Numbered from the stretch's first letter, positions 43,912 to 53,017 are shown. The stretch: 64,000 nt of DNA from Phycisphaerales bacterium (GCA_020853975.1 JADYXW010000045.1:62001-126000); one strand, 5' to 3'. Numbers and translations are program-made. Notes: generated by a model not told the origin, from the letters alone.

Positions 43912-44805
43912 ATGCAGGCACGCACCGAAGCCGGGTCGATGTCCCCCGCCGAGCTGGGCGAACTGATCGGCGCGTTCAACGAGGTCACCTCGCGCCTGCA
44001 GGGCTCGCACGAGGCGCTCCGGGCCGAAGTCTCCCGGCTGCGGGGGGAGCTGTCGGAGGCCAACGCGCAGGTCGCCCGCTCGCAGAGGCTTGCCGCGCTG
44101 GGCGAGATGGCGGCGGGCATCGCCCACGAGGTGCGCAACCCCCTGGGCTCCATCAGGCTGTACGCGCGCATGCTCGTCCAGGACCTGGGCGACCGCCCGT
44201 CGGAGCGTGGCCTTGCGGAGCGCATCGACGCGGCGACACGGACCGTGGACGCCATCGTGCAGGACGTGCTGACGTTCTCGAGAGAGTTCCGAGTGAGGCG
44301 CGAGGGGACGGAGTTGCACGCGCTGGTGACCCGCGTGCTGGAGTCGTGCCGGCACGACGGGGTGCCGGGGTGGAAGCAGGTGGGGGTGGCGTGCGACGTG
44401 GACGAGGAACTGGTGGTAGACTGCGACGAGAGCCTGCTGCACCAGGCGCTGGTGAACGTGGTCCGCAACGCCTATGAGGCGATGGCGGAGTGCCCGGACC
44501 GGGTTCACGAGCTGCGGGTGTCGGGGAGGACCGACGGGAGTGGGGTGATGCTGGCGGTAGAGGACACGGGGCCCGGCGTAAGCCCGGAGGTGGAGGCGCG
44601 GATGTTCAATCCGTTCTTCACCACACGGCACACCGGGACCGGCCTTGGGCTCGCGATCGTGCACCGAATTGTCGACGCCCACGGTGGGCGGATCAGGGTC
44701 AGGAACAACCAGCCCGGGCATGGAGCCAGGGTCGAGATCGAGATTCCCGCGTCGGGGGCGGGAACGGCGGGCGACCAGCCCGCGAGGCAGGAGGCCGTGG
44801 CATGA
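43912..44805 (+). CDS. Cytosolic sensor histidine kinase, FleS/FlrB type
   Basis: A 297-residue kinase without membrane helices. Residues ~25-60 form a short coiled coil. The HisKA box has LAALGEMAAGIAHEVRNPLG (His72). The ATPase domain carries the N box LVNVVRNAYEAM (~185), VEDTGPGVS, FNPFFTTRHTGTGLGLAIVH and a final helix. No PAS domain was found, unlike Pseudomonas FleS, so the signal is likely internal, perhaps the state of the flagellar export gate. Overlaps the regulator gene by ATGA. Confidence 0.9.
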   Translation: MQARTEAGSMSPAELGELIGAFNEVTSRLQGSHEALRAEVSRLRGELSEANAQVARSQRLAALGEMAAGIAHEVRNPLGSIRLYARMLVQDLGDRPSERGLAERIDAATRTVDAIVQDVLTFSREFRVRREGTELHALVTRVLESCRHDGVPGWKQVGVACDVDEELVVDCDESLLHQALVNVVRNAYEAMAECPDRVHELRVSGRTDGSGVMLAVEDTGPGVSPEVEARMFNPFFTTRHTGTGLGLAIVHRIVDAHGGRIRVRNNQPGHGARVEIEIPASGAGTAGDQPARQEAVA

Positions 44806-46238
44806 AGACCGTGCTTGTGGTGGACGACAAGGACATGATGCGCGACAGCGTGGTGCAGACGCTCACACGCGCCGGCTTCGAGGTGGCGAGCGTGTCGAGC
44901 GGGCAGGCGGCGGTGGACCACTGCCGCCAGAAGAGGCCCGACGCCATCGTGACGGACATGCGGATGCCGGGCATGACCGGGATCGAGCTCTTGGAGCAGG
45001 TCCGCCGGATCGACGACGACCTGCCCGTGATCGTGATGACCGCGTTCGGCACCATCGAGACCGCGGTCCGCGCCATGAAGCAGGGCGCCTTCGACTACCT
45101 CACCAAGCCCTTCGAGGGCGACGAACTGGTCATCACGGTCAAGCGGGCGGTCGAGCACGCCGGGCTCGTGCGGGAGAACGCGCTGCTCAAGGCGGCGGTG
45201 TGCGCGGGCGGGCCATCCTCCGGCGCCCAGGCCTCGCGTCTGGGGGCCGACCGCCTGATCGGCAGCTCGGAGGTCATGGCCGGCGTGCGGGCGCAACTCC
45301 CCGCGATCTCGGCCTCGACCGGCACGGTGCTCGTCACGGGCGAGTCCGGCGTGGGCAAGGAGGTGGTCGCCCGGGCCATCCACGAGTGCGGGCCGCGTGC
45401 GAGCGGGCCCTACCTCGCGGTGAACTGCGCCGCCCTCTCGGAGTCGCTGCTGGAGAGCGAGCTCTTCGGCCACGAGCGCGGGGCCTTCACCGGCGCCGAG
45501 CGCACCCGCAAGGGCCGCTTCGAGCTCGCCGAGGGGGGCACGCTGCTCTTGGACGAGGTCAGCGAGGTCTCGCCCAAGATCCAGGCCAAGCTCCTCCGCG
45601 TGCTGCAGGAGCGGACGTTCGAACGCGTCGGCAGCAGCTCGCCCATCGGCGTCGACGTGCGCGTCATCGCCACCAGCAACCGCGACCTGCCCGCGGCGTG
45701 CGCCAAGGGGGAGTTCCGCCAGGACCTCTATTACCGCCTCCACGTGCTCCCGATCCGCGTGCCCTCGCTGCGCGAAAGGGCCTTCGACGTGCCCGAACTG
45801 GCGGCGCACTTTGTCTCGCTGGTCTGCAGGCGAGAGGGCAGGCCGGCTCCGGTGTGGGACCCCGCGGCCCAGGCGCTGCTCCGCGATTATTCCTGGCCAG
45901 GGAACGTGCGGGAGCTTCAGAACATCTGCGAGCGGGCGGTGGTGCTCTCGGGGGGGGGCGGCGTGCTTACGCCGGAGCTGATCGCACCCTGGCTCGGGCA
46001 CGCCCCGGTCAGGGTGCCGGTGGGTCAGCAGATCGAGTCCAAGCCCGTTGCGGAGCCCCAGGCCCCCCAGGGCCCCCGTGTGCTCGAGGACATCGAGCGC
46101 GAGGCGATCGTCAAGACGCTCCACATGTTCAGCGGGCACCGGCAGAAGACGGCTGGGGCGCTGGGCATCGGTGTGCGGACGCTCGGCCTCAAGCTCAAGA
46201 AGTGGAAGGGGTTGGGCCTGGTCGACGCGAACCTGTAG
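44802..46238 (+). CDS. Sigma-54 dependent response regulator, FleR/FlgR type
   Basis: A 478-residue NtrC-family activator. The receiver domain (1-120) has the phospho-acceptor Asp52 in IVTDMRMPGMTG and Lys in YLTKPFEGDE. The AAA+ domain has Walker A GESGVGKE (~184), the sigma-54 contact loop GAFTGA (~225), Walker B GGTLLLDEVSE (~247) and the arginine-rich RQDLYYRLHVLPIRVPSLRER. The C-terminal Fis-type helix-turn-helix is at ~435-475 (GHRQKTAGALGIGVRTLGLK). The nearby -24/-12 elements of flgB and fliF are its likely targets. Confidence 0.95.
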   Translation: MKTVLVVDDKDMMRDSVVQTLTRAGFEVASVSSGQAAVDHCRQKRPDAIVTDMRMPGMTGIELLEQVRRIDDDLPVIVMTAFGTIETAVRAMKQGAFDYLTKPFEGDELVITVKRAVEHAGLVRENALLKAAVCAGGPSSGAQASRLGADRLIGSSEVMAGVRAQLPAISASTGTVLVTGESGVGKEVVARAIHECGPRASGPYLAVNCAALSESLLESELFGHERGAFTGAERTRKGRFELAEGGTLLLDEVSEVSPKIQAKLLRVLQERTFERVGSSSPIGVDVRVIATSNRDLPAACAKGEFRQDLYYRLHVLPIRVPSLRERAFDVPELAAHFVSLVCRREGRPAPVWDPAAQALLRDYSWPGNVRELQNICERAVVLSGGGGVLTPELIAPWLGHAPVRVPVGQQIESKPVAEPQAPQGPRVLEDIEREAIVKTLHMFSGHRQKTAGALGIGVRTLGLKLKKWKGLGLVDANL

Positions 46239-46253
46239 ACCATTCCCCAGCGT

Positions 46254-46268
46254 GGGCACGGCCTTTGC
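46254..46268 (+). promoter_or_regulatory. Sigma-54 (-24/-12) promoter before flgB
   Basis: GGGCACG-GCCT-TTGC: GG (46255-46256) and GC (46267-46268) have the required 10-base spacing, and 10 of 11 core consensus positions match. It fills the 43-base gap between the activator gene and flgB. The start of transcription would be near 46280, 2 bases before the flgB ATG. Confidence 0.75.
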
Positions 46269-46281
46269 GAGGCGTCTGCCG

Positions 46282-46719
46282 ATGATCAGCGATCTGGCCA
46301 ACTCGGGCGCGATGCCGGTCCTGCAGGAGGTGTTCTCCTTCGCGGGAGCCCGCCAGAGGCTCCTTGCCCACAACATCGCCAACATCCAGACGCCCGGGTT
46401 CCGGTCGCTTGACGTGTCCGTCCGCCAGTTCCGGGACGATCTGGCCAGGGCGGTCGCCGCCAGGCGGGGCTCCACAGGGGGCCAGCAGGGCGAGCTGGAG
46501 CTCGACGACACCGACGAGATCGAGCGGGGCCCCGAGGGGTTCATGCGGCTGACCCCGGTGACCCGCAGCGGGGCGCCCACCCTCAACTCCGGCAATGACA
46601 GCGATGTCGAGCGGCTGATGCAACGTCTCACGGAGAACACCATGGCGTTCCGCCTCGCCTCGGACCTCATCCGGCGCGAGAATCAGCTGCTCCACACCGC
46701 GATTTCCCAGCGGGTTTAG
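46282..46719 (+). CDS. flgB: Flagellar basal-body rod protein FlgB
   Basis: A 145-residue proximal rod subunit, exported by the flagellar secretion system. The N-terminal rod signature is LLAHNIANIQTPGFRSLDV (~27) and the C-terminal helix is RLTENTMAFRLASDLIRRENQLLHTAI. The predicted sigma-54 transcript begins right at its start codon. First gene of the rod-basal body series; flgC follows 23 bases later. Confidence 0.93.
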   Translation: MISDLANSGAMPVLQEVFSFAGARQRLLAHNIANIQTPGFRSLDVSVRQFRDDLARAVAARRGSTGGQQGELELDDTDEIERGPEGFMRLTPVTRSGAPTLNSGNDSDVERLMQRLTENTMAFRLASDLIRRENQLLHTAISQRV

Positions 46720-46742
46720 TCGTCGTTCGGAGGTGACCACGG

Positions 46743-47162
46743 ATGTACGGCACGCTCGACATATCCACCAGCGGCATGATCGCCCAGCGGGACCGGCTCG
46801 CCGCGATCTCGGCCAATATCGCGAACCGCCACTCCGTCGCCGCGGACGGCACGCCCTACCGGGCCCGCACCGTCAGGCTCGCGGTGGGGGACCCCAGCGC
46901 GACGAACCCCGAGGCCCGCGGCAGGGGCGTGCACGTCGCGAGCATCGAGGAAGACCGTTCTGCGTTCGGGCTGCGCTGGGACCCGGGCAACCCCTTTGCC
47001 GTCAAGGAGGGGCCTCAGGCGGGGTACGTGCTCGAATCCAACGTCAACCCGGTCGTCGAACAGATCAACGCCATGCAGGCCTCCCGGGCCTATGAGGCAA
47101 ACGTGGCGGCGGCCGAGGCGACCAAGACAATGATGGCACAGGCGTTGCGGCTTCTGGCCTGA
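46743..47162 (+). CDS. flgC: Flagellar basal-body rod protein FlgC
   Basis: A 139-residue proximal rod subunit. It begins MYGTLDISTSGMIAQRDRLA and has ANIANRHSVAADGTPYRART, VEQINAMQASRAYEANVAAA and KTMMAQALRLLA, the full FlgC pattern. GGAGG lies 11 bases before the ATG. The length is normal. Confidence 0.95.
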   Translation: MYGTLDISTSGMIAQRDRLAAISANIANRHSVAADGTPYRARTVRLAVGDPSATNPEARGRGVHVASIEEDRSAFGLRWDPGNPFAVKEGPQAGYVLESNVNPVVEQINAMQASRAYEANVAAAEATKTMMAQALRLLA

Positions 47163-47182
47163 GCGACTTCGGAGATTGACCC

Positions 47183-47494
47183 ATGACCGACCCGGTCGGA
47201 CTGATCTCGGCGAGCAGCGGGGCGTATGACCCAAGGCGGGCCATCCGCACCCCTGAGGCCCAGGACCCCTCGGTCCCCAGCTTCAAGGATACCCTTCTCG
47301 CGAACCTGAACGAGGCCAACCGCCTTCAGCAGGAGGCGACACGCGCGGTCGAAGACCTGCAGACAGGGCAGCGCCAGGACGTGGAGAACGTCCTCCTCGC
47401 CACCACCAAGGCGGACAACGCCTTCAAGATGCTCCAGGCCCTCCGCAACCGCATGATGGAGGCCTACGACGAGATCAAGCAGATGCGCACCTGA
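47183..47494 (+). CDS. fliE: Flagellar hook-basal body complex protein FliE
   Basis: A 103-residue adaptor between the MS ring and the rod. The N-terminal half is variable; the C-terminal half carries the family helix DVENVLLATTKADNAFKMLQ and ALRNRMMEAYDEIKQM. Twenty bases after flgC. Confidence 0.93.
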   Translation: MTDPVGLISASSGAYDPRRAIRTPEAQDPSVPSFKDTLLANLNEANRLQQEATRAVEDLQTGQRQDVENVLLATTKADNAFKMLQALRNRMMEAYDEIKQMRT

Positions 47495-47603
47495 TGCGCT
47501 CCGGTCTGGTCGCGGACGCCTCCGGTCCTTTCAAGCGAATCCCACCCGCGGGCCGAAGGTAGGGCAGCCCGCTCCTTGCGCCGTTGCGCAGAGATGGCGG
47601 GCC

Positions 47604-47618
47604 TGGCGTAAGGATTGC
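47604..47618 (+). promoter_or_regulatory. Sigma-54 (-24/-12) promoter before fliF
   Basis: TGGCGTA-AGGA-TTGC with GG (47605-47606) and GC (47617-47618) 10 bases apart. Transcription near 47630 would just include the AGGGAGG ribosome binding site of fliF (47631-47637). The 152-base gap between fliE and fliF is otherwise free of genes. Confidence 0.65.
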
Positions 47619-47646
47619 GCCACGACGGGCAGGGAGGCCCCCCGCG

Positions 47647-49374
47647 ATGAACGCGCTGCGCCAGACGTCCGACACCGTGCGCAAGGCCCTGGGCGGCATG
47701 AACCTGACCCAGCGCCTGCTCGTGGGTACCATCGTGGTCGTCGTCATCCTGGCGATGGTTGTCGTCTCGCTGCTCACCTCCAAGCCCGACATGGTGGACC
47801 TGGTTGCCGGCAGTGGCGAGGAGGCGCAGAAGGCCCAGGCGGCCCTCGCGCTGGCGGGGATCAAGGCGGTTCAGAGCCCCACGGGCCTCGCGGTGCCCTC
47901 GACCAGAGTGGTTGAAGCGCGGGCGGCCCTCGCACAGGCCGGGGCGCTCCCGGGCGACAAGGCCACGTACTTCGAGGCCCTGATCGCCCGCAACGACTGG
48001 ATGAACTCGAGACAGGTCAACGAACGCAACTACATCATCGCGCTCCAGAACGAGCTGGGGCGCACGCTCGGCGGCTTCCGGGGCGTCTCCAAGGGCTCGG
48101 TCCAGCTCAGCGTGCCGGACCGCTCGGGCCTAGGCAACACGACCAGGCGACCCTCGGCCTCGATCGCGCTCACGAGCGATACCGGGTTGGCCCTGCCACA
48201 GCACGTAGTGGACGCCGCGGCGAAGTTCGTCGCGGGCAGCATCTCCGGTCTCGCGATCGATCAGGTGCAGGTGGTGGATGTCGCCGCCGGAAAGCCCCGG
48301 GTCATTACGACCGAGGAATCCGCGTCGTCGAGCGTGGCGATGGAGCACGCGCAGCGCGTGGAAGAGCAGACCCGGCGCAAGCTGGAAGAGCTGCTCGCGT
48401 ACATCCCCGGGGTCTCTGTCGCGGTGACCGCGAGTGTGGACGTGACGCGGAGCGTCTCGGAGACGCAGGAGTACCTGCCCCTGAAGGCGGGCACGGTGCA
48501 GCTCGAGAAGAAGACCGACGAGACCGAGAACGTGAGCCACGAGGCGGCGACTGCGGACTGGAGCAAGGGCGGGGGGGACCCGGGGTTTGCGGCAAACCAG
48601 TCGGCGGACATCAACCGGGGCGGGGGAGAGGCGGGATCGCGCACGCAGGAAACGAAGGCGACAACCGAGTTTGACAACCGGGTGGGAAGCAAGGTCGAGA
48701 AGGTGGTGGACCCGCGGGGCCAGTCCGTGTCGGTCGCGGTGTCGGTCAATGTGCCCAAGGGGTACGTGTCGAGGCTGGTGAAGGTGGCCTCGGGCGCGGA
48801 CCCCGCGGACGACAAGGCGCCCGCGGAGGCGGACGTGACCAAGCGGTTCGAGGACGACGTCAAGCCCCAGGTTGTCGCGGCGCTCACGCCCCACGTGAGG
48901 GCGATGCTGGCGCGGGCAAACCCGCAGGCGGACGCGAAGGCGGTGCAGGACTTCATCACCGTGAGCATGGTGCCCGTGGAGCTGCCCCCCGCCGCGACGC
49001 AGCAGGCCGGCGCCGGTGGCGGGCTGACGGGGGCCGGCGGGTCGCTGGGCCTCAGCAGCTCGATCATCGACAAGGCCGTGCTCGGGGCGCTCTCGCTGGC
49101 GGCGATGGGCATGATGATCGCGATGCTGAAGCGAGCGGGCAAGAAGACCGAGCTTCCCGCGGCGGAGGAGCTGGTGGGGATGCCCCCCTCGCTCGACGCG
49201 GGCGTGGACGCCGTGGGAGAAGCGGAGGAGTCCGACGCGGCAATGGCGGGCATCGAGGTGGGCGAGGACGAGATGGAGGCCAAGAAGATCCTCGAGCAGG
49301 TGGAGGCGCTGGTGGACAAGGACCCGCAGTCGGCGAGCAAGCTGCTCGGTCGCTGGGTGAGGGTGGAGGAGTAG
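47647..49374 (+). CDS. fliF: Flagellar MS-ring protein FliF
   Basis: A 575-residue inner-membrane ring protein. First helix at ~22-43 (LLVGTIVVVVILAMVVVSLLT), ring-building motifs GIKAVQSPTGLAVPSTRVVE and YIIALQNELGRTLGG, GLAIDQVQVVD, and LLAYIPGVSVAVTASVDV. A second helix follows near ~476-495. The C-terminal tail (ILEQVEALVDKDPQSASKLLGRW) is the FliG-binding segment. The ATG at 47647 has AGGGAGG upstream. fliG starts 3 bases after the stop. Confidence 0.96.
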   Translation: MNALRQTSDTVRKALGGMNLTQRLLVGTIVVVVILAMVVVSLLTSKPDMVDLVAGSGEEAQKAQAALALAGIKAVQSPTGLAVPSTRVVEARAALAQAGALPGDKATYFEALIARNDWMNSRQVNERNYIIALQNELGRTLGGFRGVSKGSVQLSVPDRSGLGNTTRRPSASIALTSDTGLALPQHVVDAAAKFVAGSISGLAIDQVQVVDVAAGKPRVITTEESASSSVAMEHAQRVEEQTRRKLEELLAYIPGVSVAVTASVDVTRSVSETQEYLPLKAGTVQLEKKTDETENVSHEAATADWSKGGGDPGFAANQSADINRGGGEAGSRTQETKATTEFDNRVGSKVEKVVDPRGQSVSVAVSVNVPKGYVSRLVKVASGADPADDKAPAEADVTKRFEDDVKPQVVAALTPHVRAMLARANPQADAKAVQDFITVSMVPVELPPAATQQAGAGGGLTGAGGSLGLSSSIIDKAVLGALSLAAMGMMIAMLKRAGKKTELPAAEELVGMPPSLDAGVDAVGEAEESDAAMAGIEVGEDEMEAKKILEQVEALVDKDPQSASKLLGRWVRVEE

Positions 49375-49377
49375 CCC

Positions 49378-50418
49378 ATGCCGCGCAAGCCGAACGAGAA
49401 GCTCCCGAACAAGTCGGAAGAGCTGGAGGGGCTGACGAAGGCGGCGATCGTGCTGCTGGCCGTCGGGTCCGACCGGGCGGGGAAGATGCTGCAGGTGATG
49501 GAGCCCCAGGCCGTTGAAGAGGTGACGCGCGAGCTGGCGAGCCTGGGCCGGGTGCCCCACGAGCTGCAGGCGGAGGTGATCCGGGAGTTCTACAGCGTCT
49601 CGCTCGCGAGCCAGTACGCGAACGAGGGGAATCTGGACTACGCGCGCAAGATCCTGTCGTCGTCGATGGAGTCCAAGGCCGCGGAGCGGATGCTGGGACA
49701 GATCCAGACGCAGGTTCAGCGGACGCCCTTCGCGTTCCTGCAGCGGGCCGAGAGCGAGAACCTGATGGCCTTCATCCAGGACGAGCACCCGCAGACGATC
49801 GCGCTCATCCTGTGCCATCTGGCGCACCACAAGGCGGCGGAGATCCTGAGCGCGCTCCCCATGCAGAAGCAGATCGAGGTGCTCAAGCGCGTCGCGAACA
49901 TGGAGCAGACCAATCCCGAGGTGATCCGGGAGGTCGAGCGTGGCCTGGAGAGCCGTCTGTCGTCCATGCTGACGCAGAGCATGGAGAGCGCGGGAGGGGT
50001 GGAGGCGGTCGCGGAGATCCTGAACCTCGCGGAGCGTTCCGCGGAAAAGGCGATCATGGAGGGACTGGAGGCCGAGGACCCGGACCTGGTGGAGCAGATA
50101 CGGCGCCTGATGTTCGTCTTCGAAGATGTGATGAAGGTGAACGACAAGGGCATTCAGGCGGTGCTGAAGGAAGTGGACAACAGCGAACTGGCGCTGGCGC
50201 TCAAGACCGCGTCCGAGGACCTCAAGGCCAAGGTATTCAAGAACATGTCCGAGCGGGCCGCAGCGCTCATCAAGGAGGACATGCAGTACATGGGCCCGGT
50301 GAAGGTCAGCGACGTCGAGGCAGCGCAGCAGCGGATCGTGGACATCGTGCGCCGGCTGGAAGAGGCGGGCGAGGTGGTCATCGAGGGGCGGGGCGGAGAC
50401 GCCGAACAACTCGTCTGA
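49378..50418 (+). CDS. fliG: Flagellar motor switch protein FliG
   Basis: A 346-residue rotor protein that contacts FliF, FliM and the stator. The three armadillo-like domains are clear: KAAIVLLAVGSDRAGKMLQV (N), FIQDEHPQTIALILCHLAHH and the EHPQ motif (middle), and the C-terminal torque helix region LMFVFEDVMKVNDKGIQAVL and FKNMSERAAALIKEDMQYMG with charged residues. The partner FliM is not found in this cluster. Confidence 0.97.
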   Translation: MPRKPNEKLPNKSEELEGLTKAAIVLLAVGSDRAGKMLQVMEPQAVEEVTRELASLGRVPHELQAEVIREFYSVSLASQYANEGNLDYARKILSSSMESKAAERMLGQIQTQVQRTPFAFLQRAESENLMAFIQDEHPQTIALILCHLAHHKAAEILSALPMQKQIEVLKRVANMEQTNPEVIREVERGLESRLSSMLTQSMESAGGVEAVAEILNLAERSAEKAIMEGLEAEDPDLVEQIRRLMFVFEDVMKVNDKGIQAVLKEVDNSELALALKTASEDLKAKVFKNMSERAAALIKEDMQYMGPVKVSDVEAAQQRIVDIVRRLEEAGEVVIEGRGGDAEQLV

Positions 50419-50430
50419 TGGAGTGCGCGC

Positions 50431-51165
50431 ATGCCCGTGCTTCGGGACATCCGGGTGTTGGGCGCGACGCCCGGGCGGGGCGGGCCGGCGCCGCTGGACC
50501 TGGGCGACCTCGCCCGCGAGGGAGAGAGGCTGCTCGACGCCGCACGCAGAGAAGCGGCGGCGATCCGCGCGCGCGCGCTCGAAGAGCGTGGCGCCCTGCT
50601 CGCCGAGGCGAGGCGAGAGGGCTTCGCCCAGGGCCAGGCGGAGGGCCTCGAAGCGGGCCGCCGTGAAGGGTTCGAGAAGGGTCACGAGGCAGCGCTCGCC
50701 GAGCGCCGCCCGGCCCTGGAGCAACTGGAGAAGGAATGGGGCGCGGCCTTGCGGGACCTCACCACCAGGCGGGAGGCCATCCTCGCGGAGGCCCGCGAGC
50801 GGGTGCTCGCGCTGGGGATGGCGATCGCCTCGCGCGTGCTCCGACGCACCGTGGAGTCCGGCGACTCTGTGGTCCTTGATCAGGTGAGGGCCGTGCTGGA
50901 TCAGGTGGGGGGCAGGCTGGGCGCGACACTCGACGTGCACCCCGCGGACAGGGCGCTCGTGGAGAAGGCGCTGCCCGCGATCTGCCGCGAGCTGGGATCG
51001 GGCGGCTCGGTCGAGTTGCGGGACGTGGCGGAGCTCGGGCGCGGGTCCTGCCGGGTCGTCATGGCGGGGGGCGGAGAGATCAGCGGCGAGCTGGGCGTGC
51101 AGCTCGAACGCATCGCGCAGGCGATCGGCGTCGCGCCGGGCTGGAAGCCGGAGGGTCTGCCTTGA
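50431..51165 (+). CDS. fliH: Flagellar assembly protein FliH
   Basis: A 244-residue regulator of the export ATPase. After a short variable head, a charged Ala/Arg/Glu-rich coiled coil runs through ~25-130 (REGFAQGQAEGLEAGRREGF has the GxxxG-like repeats of FliH). The C-terminal domain shows ALGMAIASRVLRRTVESGDS and VHPADRALVEKALP. The stop overlaps the TTG start of fliI. Confidence 0.93.
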   Translation: MPVLRDIRVLGATPGRGGPAPLDLGDLAREGERLLDAARREAAAIRARALEERGALLAEARREGFAQGQAEGLEAGRREGFEKGHEAALAERRPALEQLEKEWGAALRDLTTRREAILAEARERVLALGMAIASRVLRRTVESGDSVVLDQVRAVLDQVGGRLGATLDVHPADRALVEKALPAICRELGSGGSVELRDVAELGRGSCRVVMAGGGEISGELGVQLERIAQAIGVAPGWKPEGLP

Positions 51166-52550
51166 CCGCGTGCTCGGTGGCACTGGACGCGCTCTCGCGG
51201 GTGCAGCCCCTCCGGATCACTGGGCGCGTGGAGGCGGTGCGCGGGCTCGTCGTGATGGTTGCGGACCTGCGCGTGCCGGTTGGTTCTCTGGTGACCTTCG
51301 CGGGGAGCGGGCGTGCGGTGCAGGACCCCGCGGGCGGCGTGCTCTCGGGCGAGGTCGTCGGCTTCTCCAGCGAGCACGCGATGGTCATGCTTCTGGGCCA
51401 GAGCACTGGCGTGCGAGCGGGCGACCGGGTCGTCTGCGAAGAGGTGCACCAGACCTGCCCCGTGGGTGAGACGCAGCTCGGACGCGTCATCGACGGGCTT
51501 GGTCGCCCGGTGGATGGCAGGGGGCCCGTGCCCGAGACGACCGCCAGGCCCCTGCAGCCCGAGCCTCTGCGGGCCATGGCCCGGCGACGGATCAGCCGCG
51601 CCCTCCACACGGGCGTGCGCGCCGTGGACCTCATGACGACGCTCGGGAGAGGGCAGCGGATGGGCGTCTTCGCCGGCCCCGGTGTGGGCAAGAGCACGCT
51701 GCTGGGCGCCATCGCGCGGGGCACGGCGGCGGATATCAGCGTGATCGCGCTCATCGGCGAGCGAGGCCGCGAGGTCAAGGACTTCATCGAGCACAGCCTG
51801 GGTGAGCGGGGGCTTGCCCGCAGCGTCATTGTCGTCGCGACCGGCGACGAGTCGCCCCTGCTCCGCCTGCGGGCGGCCAAGGTCGCCTGCTCCATCGCGG
51901 AGTATCACCGCGACGAGGGACGCGACGTGCTGCTCATGATGGACAGCATTACGCGCTTTGCCCACGCGCAGCGCCAGGTCGGGCTGTCGGTAGGCGAACC
52001 GCCCGCGACCAAGGGCTACACGCCCAGCGTTTTCGCGCAGCTCGCCCAGGTGCTGGAACGGGCCGGCTCCGTCGAGGGCCGCGCCAACCGCCCGGGCGGG
52101 TCCATCACCGGGCTTTACTCGGTGCTCGTGGAGGGCGATGACTTCAGCGAGCCCATCTGCGACGCGGCCAGGGGTATCCTCGATGGTCACCTCATGCTCT
52201 CGCGCAAGCTGGCGCAGAAGGGCCACTTCCCGGCCGTGGACGTACTCGACTCCATCAGCCGCGTCGCGGAGGACGTGGTCACCCCGGAGCACTCCGCCGC
52301 CCGGAGGCAGGTGCTCCGGATGCTCGCGCTCTACCGCGAGGTCGAAGAGCTCGTGCAGATCGGTGCGTACGTGCGCGGGAGCAACCCGGAGTGCGACGTG
52401 GCGATCGACTTCCACGGCGCGATCACCGACCTGCTGAAGCAAGGGCGGGGAGACTCGGGGGCCTTCGATCCCGCGCTCGCCAGGCTGGCGAAACTCGCCA
52501 AGGACACGGGTGACAGGGCGCGGGCCGCGATCAAGGGCGGCAAGGGCTGA
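51162..52550 (+). CDS. fliI: Flagellum-specific ATP synthase FliI
   Basis: A 462-residue type III export ATPase related to F1-beta. Walker A is GPGVGKSTLLGAIARGT (~170), Walker B DVLLMMDSITRFAHAQRQVG (~258), and VSVIALIGERGREVKDFIE-like ADISVIALIGERGREVKDFI is present. GEPPATKGYTPSVFAQL and LEGDDFSEPICDA-type VEGDDFSEPICDAARGILDG are family marks. The proposed TTG start overlaps the fliH stop; GTG 51177 is an alternative. Confidence 0.96.
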   Translation: MTACSVALDALSRVQPLRITGRVEAVRGLVVMVADLRVPVGSLVTFAGSGRAVQDPAGGVLSGEVVGFSSEHAMVMLLGQSTGVRAGDRVVCEEVHQTCPVGETQLGRVIDGLGRPVDGRGPVPETTARPLQPEPLRAMARRRISRALHTGVRAVDLMTTLGRGQRMGVFAGPGVGKSTLLGAIARGTAADISVIALIGERGREVKDFIEHSLGERGLARSVIVVATGDESPLLRLRAAKVACSIAEYHRDEGRDVLLMMDSITRFAHAQRQVGLSVGEPPATKGYTPSVFAQLAQVLERAGSVEGRANRPGGSITGLYSVLVEGDDFSEPICDAARGILDGHLMLSRKLAQKGHFPAVDVLDSISRVAEDVVTPEHSAARRQVLRMLALYREVEELVQIGAYVRGSNPECDVAIDFHGAITDLLKQGRGDSGAFDPALARLAKLAKDTGDRARAAIKGGKG

Positions 52551-52561
52551 AAGGAAGCGCC

Positions 52562-53017
52562 GTGGCGGTCTTCAGGTTCCAGTTTGAGGCGGTGCTGAAG
52601 CACAGACGCGACCAGGAGCGGCGCGAGCAGATGGTCGTCGCCGAGCTGGAGTCCCGGCGACATGCGCTGGAGGCCACCATCCGCCATCACCAGCGGGGCA
52701 TCGTCTCGGCCCGTGGAGACCTGCGAGACCGCCTGGCGCCCGGCGCATCGGTGGACCTGCGCTCCGTCCGCCTGCAGGCGTCGGCCTCGCTGCACCTCGT
52801 GGGCCTTGCGCAGCGCGCCGTGCTCGAGCTGGCGGGCCTTCACGAGAAGCTCGACCGCGCCAGGCGCGTGCTGCTGCGGGCGAGCGTGAGACGCAAGGCG
52901 GTTGAACTGCTCAAGGAGCGCAAGCAGCAGGAATGGCTGCAGGAGCTGAGCCGGCGCGAGGATCGGGCGCTGGATGAACTGGCCGTCATGCGCATGGCGG
53001 CGGAGGACGCGTCATGA
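52562..53017 (+). CDS. fliJ: Flagellar export protein FliJ
   Basis: A 151-residue coiled-coil protein that acts inside the FliI ring. It begins AVFRFQFEAVLKHRRDQERR, the standard FliJ opening, and continues as two long helices, ending KRKEVELL-like VELLKERKQQEWLQELSRRE. GTG start with AAGGAA upstream. The stop overlaps the next gene by ATGA. Confidence 0.9.
   Translation: MAVFRFQFEAVLKHRRDQERREQMVVAELESRRHALEATIRHHQRGIVSARGDLRDRLAPGASVDLRSVRLQASASLHLVGLAQRAVLELAGLHEKLDRARRVLLRASVRRKAVELLKERKQQEWLQELSRREDRALDELAVMRMAAEDAS

Noticed and set aside
48130-51183. A 1017-codon minus-strand frame opposite fliF-fliG-fliH
   Set aside because: Same cause; composition is His/Arg/Leu-rich shadow sequence and the plus strand carries undoubted flagellar genes.
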